A model generated the notes under the pieces. That model made no database searches. It was not told the DNA's origin and saw only the letters and a list, made by a program, of their open reading frames with translations. This document shows, in pieces, positions 57,809 to 58,747 of a stretch of 58,747 nucleotides of DNA (its first letter is position 1; the number at the start of each line of letters is the position of its first letter). Origin of the DNA: Dehalococcoidia bacterium (GTDB taxonomy: Bacteria > Chloroflexota > Dehalococcoidia > Lucifugimonadales > UBA3495); NCBI GenBank assembly GCA_022450395.1, contig JAKUQE010000016.1:1-58747 (forward strand), read 5' to 3'. Made by a program: the position numbers and the translations under genes.

Positions 57809-58747
57809 ATGAGTTCGGAGCGCCAGCAGCAGAGTCCCCTGGCCGCTCCGGCCGTCAATCCAGAGTTTCTGAGAGAATTGGACCAGCTGGTGGGATTGGC
57901 CAGGAGTGGCCAGAAGCCGGACAGCCGGTATTTCAATCCGCCCAAGGAATGGTTGTTCGGCCATATGTCCGTTTTGCAGGATCTTCCTGAAGCAGAACGG
58001 GCTCAGATCTTGACTGAGGCCCGGCAGTTGGAGAAAGAAGCGGAAGAAACCAATGCGGCGGGCAGAGCTGCCACCAGGGCTTGGCCGGGCGTAGTGGTCA
58101 GGCTAGACAGCGGAGGACTGGCATTTTTCAGTCAATTAGGAGTGGTTCGGCGTCCCGACCTGACCCAATATTTCATCGATGGGTTTCCCAAGAATCGTGA
58201 CGCCTTGGCTTTTAGCGAAGAGGCGCAGAGCCTTTTTGCGGAGGTGTTCGCCTATATCAACCGGTACATGGAGAAGCAATTCTCCGCCGGAGACGTGATT
58301 GTCCAGTCCGACCGGCAGATCTGCGACGCCCCAGGCCGGTCTTTTCACGCACGCCAGTTGCTGTTTGGCACTCGTTATGTGCAGATACCCATCATGTGGC
58401 GGCAACTCACGTTTGACCTTCCCCAAGATCAATACACCAGCCCGCCGGACATATTAGAGGTTTCGATACCCCACTGGCTGGAAGACTTGGGTCTGCCCGA
58501 TGATCTGAAGGCTCGCATCAACGAATCAGGGTTGACCAAGTTGGTGTTCAAAGCTCCTACCAAGGGACTGTCGCTTCATCTGGGATTCGATTACGTGGGC
58601 GAGCACAAGATGGGCCCGCTGTCCATCGCCATGTTCTTGGTGAAGCAGAAAAAAGGTGTGGCTATCCAAGCCGCTTTGAGCATGGCGCGGGTTAATACTT
58701 TGGCTGGGGAGGTTAAAAACACCGCGCTGATCACCGTGGGACCGTCC
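57809..58747 (+). CDS. Protein of unknown function (partial, runs past the window end)
   Basis: I do not recognise this protein. From the ATG at 57809 the frame is open for 313 codons to the last base. It begins MSSERQQQSPLAAPAVNPEF, then DSRYFNPPKEWLFGHMSVLQ, QYFIDGFPKNRDALAFSEEA, CDAPGRSFHARQLLFGTRYV and LHLGFDYVGEHKMGPLSIAM. There is no signal peptide, membrane segment or low-complexity part; it looks like a soluble globular protein with steady codon use. No strong ribosome-binding site precedes the ATG. The gene is divergent from the TPP enzyme. Confidence 0.8.
   Translation, partial: MSSERQQQSPLAAPAVNPEFLRELDQLVGLARSGQKPDSRYFNPPKEWLFGHMSVLQDLPEAERAQILTEARQLEKEAEETNAAGRAATRAWPGVVVRLDSGGLAFFSQLGVVRRPDLTQYFIDGFPKNRDALAFSEEAQSLFAEVFAYINRYMEKQFSAGDVIVQSDRQICDAPGRSFHARQLLFGTRYVQIPIMWRQLTFDLPQDQYTSPPDILEVSIPHWLEDLGLPDDLKARINESGLTKLVFKAPTKGLSLHLGFDYVGEHKMGPLSIAMFLVKQKKGVAIQAALSMARVNTLAGEVKNTALITVGPS

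Noticed and set aside
1-58747. tRNA, rRNA, CRISPR arrays, transposase genes, prophage genes
   Set aside because: I saw no cloverleaf with a T-loop motif, no regularly spaced direct repeats and no integrase or transposase. A tRNA scan was not possible, so this is by eye only.

Overview
The window looks like a chromosomal segment of a free-living Chloroflexota bacterium, most likely of the Dehalococcoidia/SAR202 type. This is an inference. It rests on the ribosomal gene order and protein sequences, five luciferase-like flavin oxidoreductases in one stretch together with aldo/keto reductases, a DUF1989 protein and a TPP enzyme, a CobN plus ChlI/ChlD-type cobaltochelatase, and many palindromic dispersed repeats. 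No sequence search could be run.

Region 1 (1-20.9 kb, minus strand) is a fused str-S10-spc-alpha ribosomal supercluster: rpsL-rpsG-fusA-rpsJ-rplC-rplD-rplW-rplB-rpsS-rplV-rpsC-rplP-rpmC-rpsQ-rplN-rplX-rplE-rpsN(Z)-rpsH-rplF-rplR-rpsE-rpmD-rplO-secY-adk-map-infA-rpmJ-rpsM-rpsK-rpsD-rpoA-rplQ-truA-rplM. It reads away from one strong promoter at 20876-20904. No tuf lies between fusA and rpsJ. Five products (RpoA, L5, S17, S3, L4) carry long acidic low-complexity extensions, which is unusual for RNA-binding subunits.

Region 2 (20.9-33.7 kb, plus strand) is a cobalamin/cobalt region. A second promoter, back to back with the ribosomal one, reads into a cobalamin riboswitch with a terminator, then cbiE and cobN. 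A small unknown gene follows, then a second cobalamin riboswitch and terminator ahead of a FhuF-like Fe-S protein, a family-5 solute-binding lipoprotein and two Dpp/Nik-type permeases. The region ends with a fused ChlI/ChlD-like AAA+/VWA chelatase subunit. Both cobaltochelatase genes carry in-frame copies of dispersed repeats.

Region 3 (33.8-58.7 kb) is mixed accessory metabolism: glycyl-tRNA synthetase, a CapA-like protein, five LLM flavoproteins, two aldo/keto reductases, a zinc alcohol dehydrogenase, an alpha/beta hydrolase with Thr at the nucleophile position, a PLP branched-chain-type aminotransferase, a DUF1326 protein, an FAD-linked oxidase, a broken Ser/Thr kinase, an M20 peptidase, an MFS transporter, a DUF1989 protein, a TPP enzyme, and an unknown gene cut by the window end. 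Palindromic repeats sit between most convergent gene pairs.

The most striking hidden feature is at 44457-45059. It is a DsbA/FrnE-family thioredoxin-fold gene whose first active-site cysteine codon is TGA, giving a U-P-H-C motif. It has a good ribosome-binding site and an intact downstream frame. It is best read as a selenoprotein that ordinary gene calling would truncate at its N-terminus.
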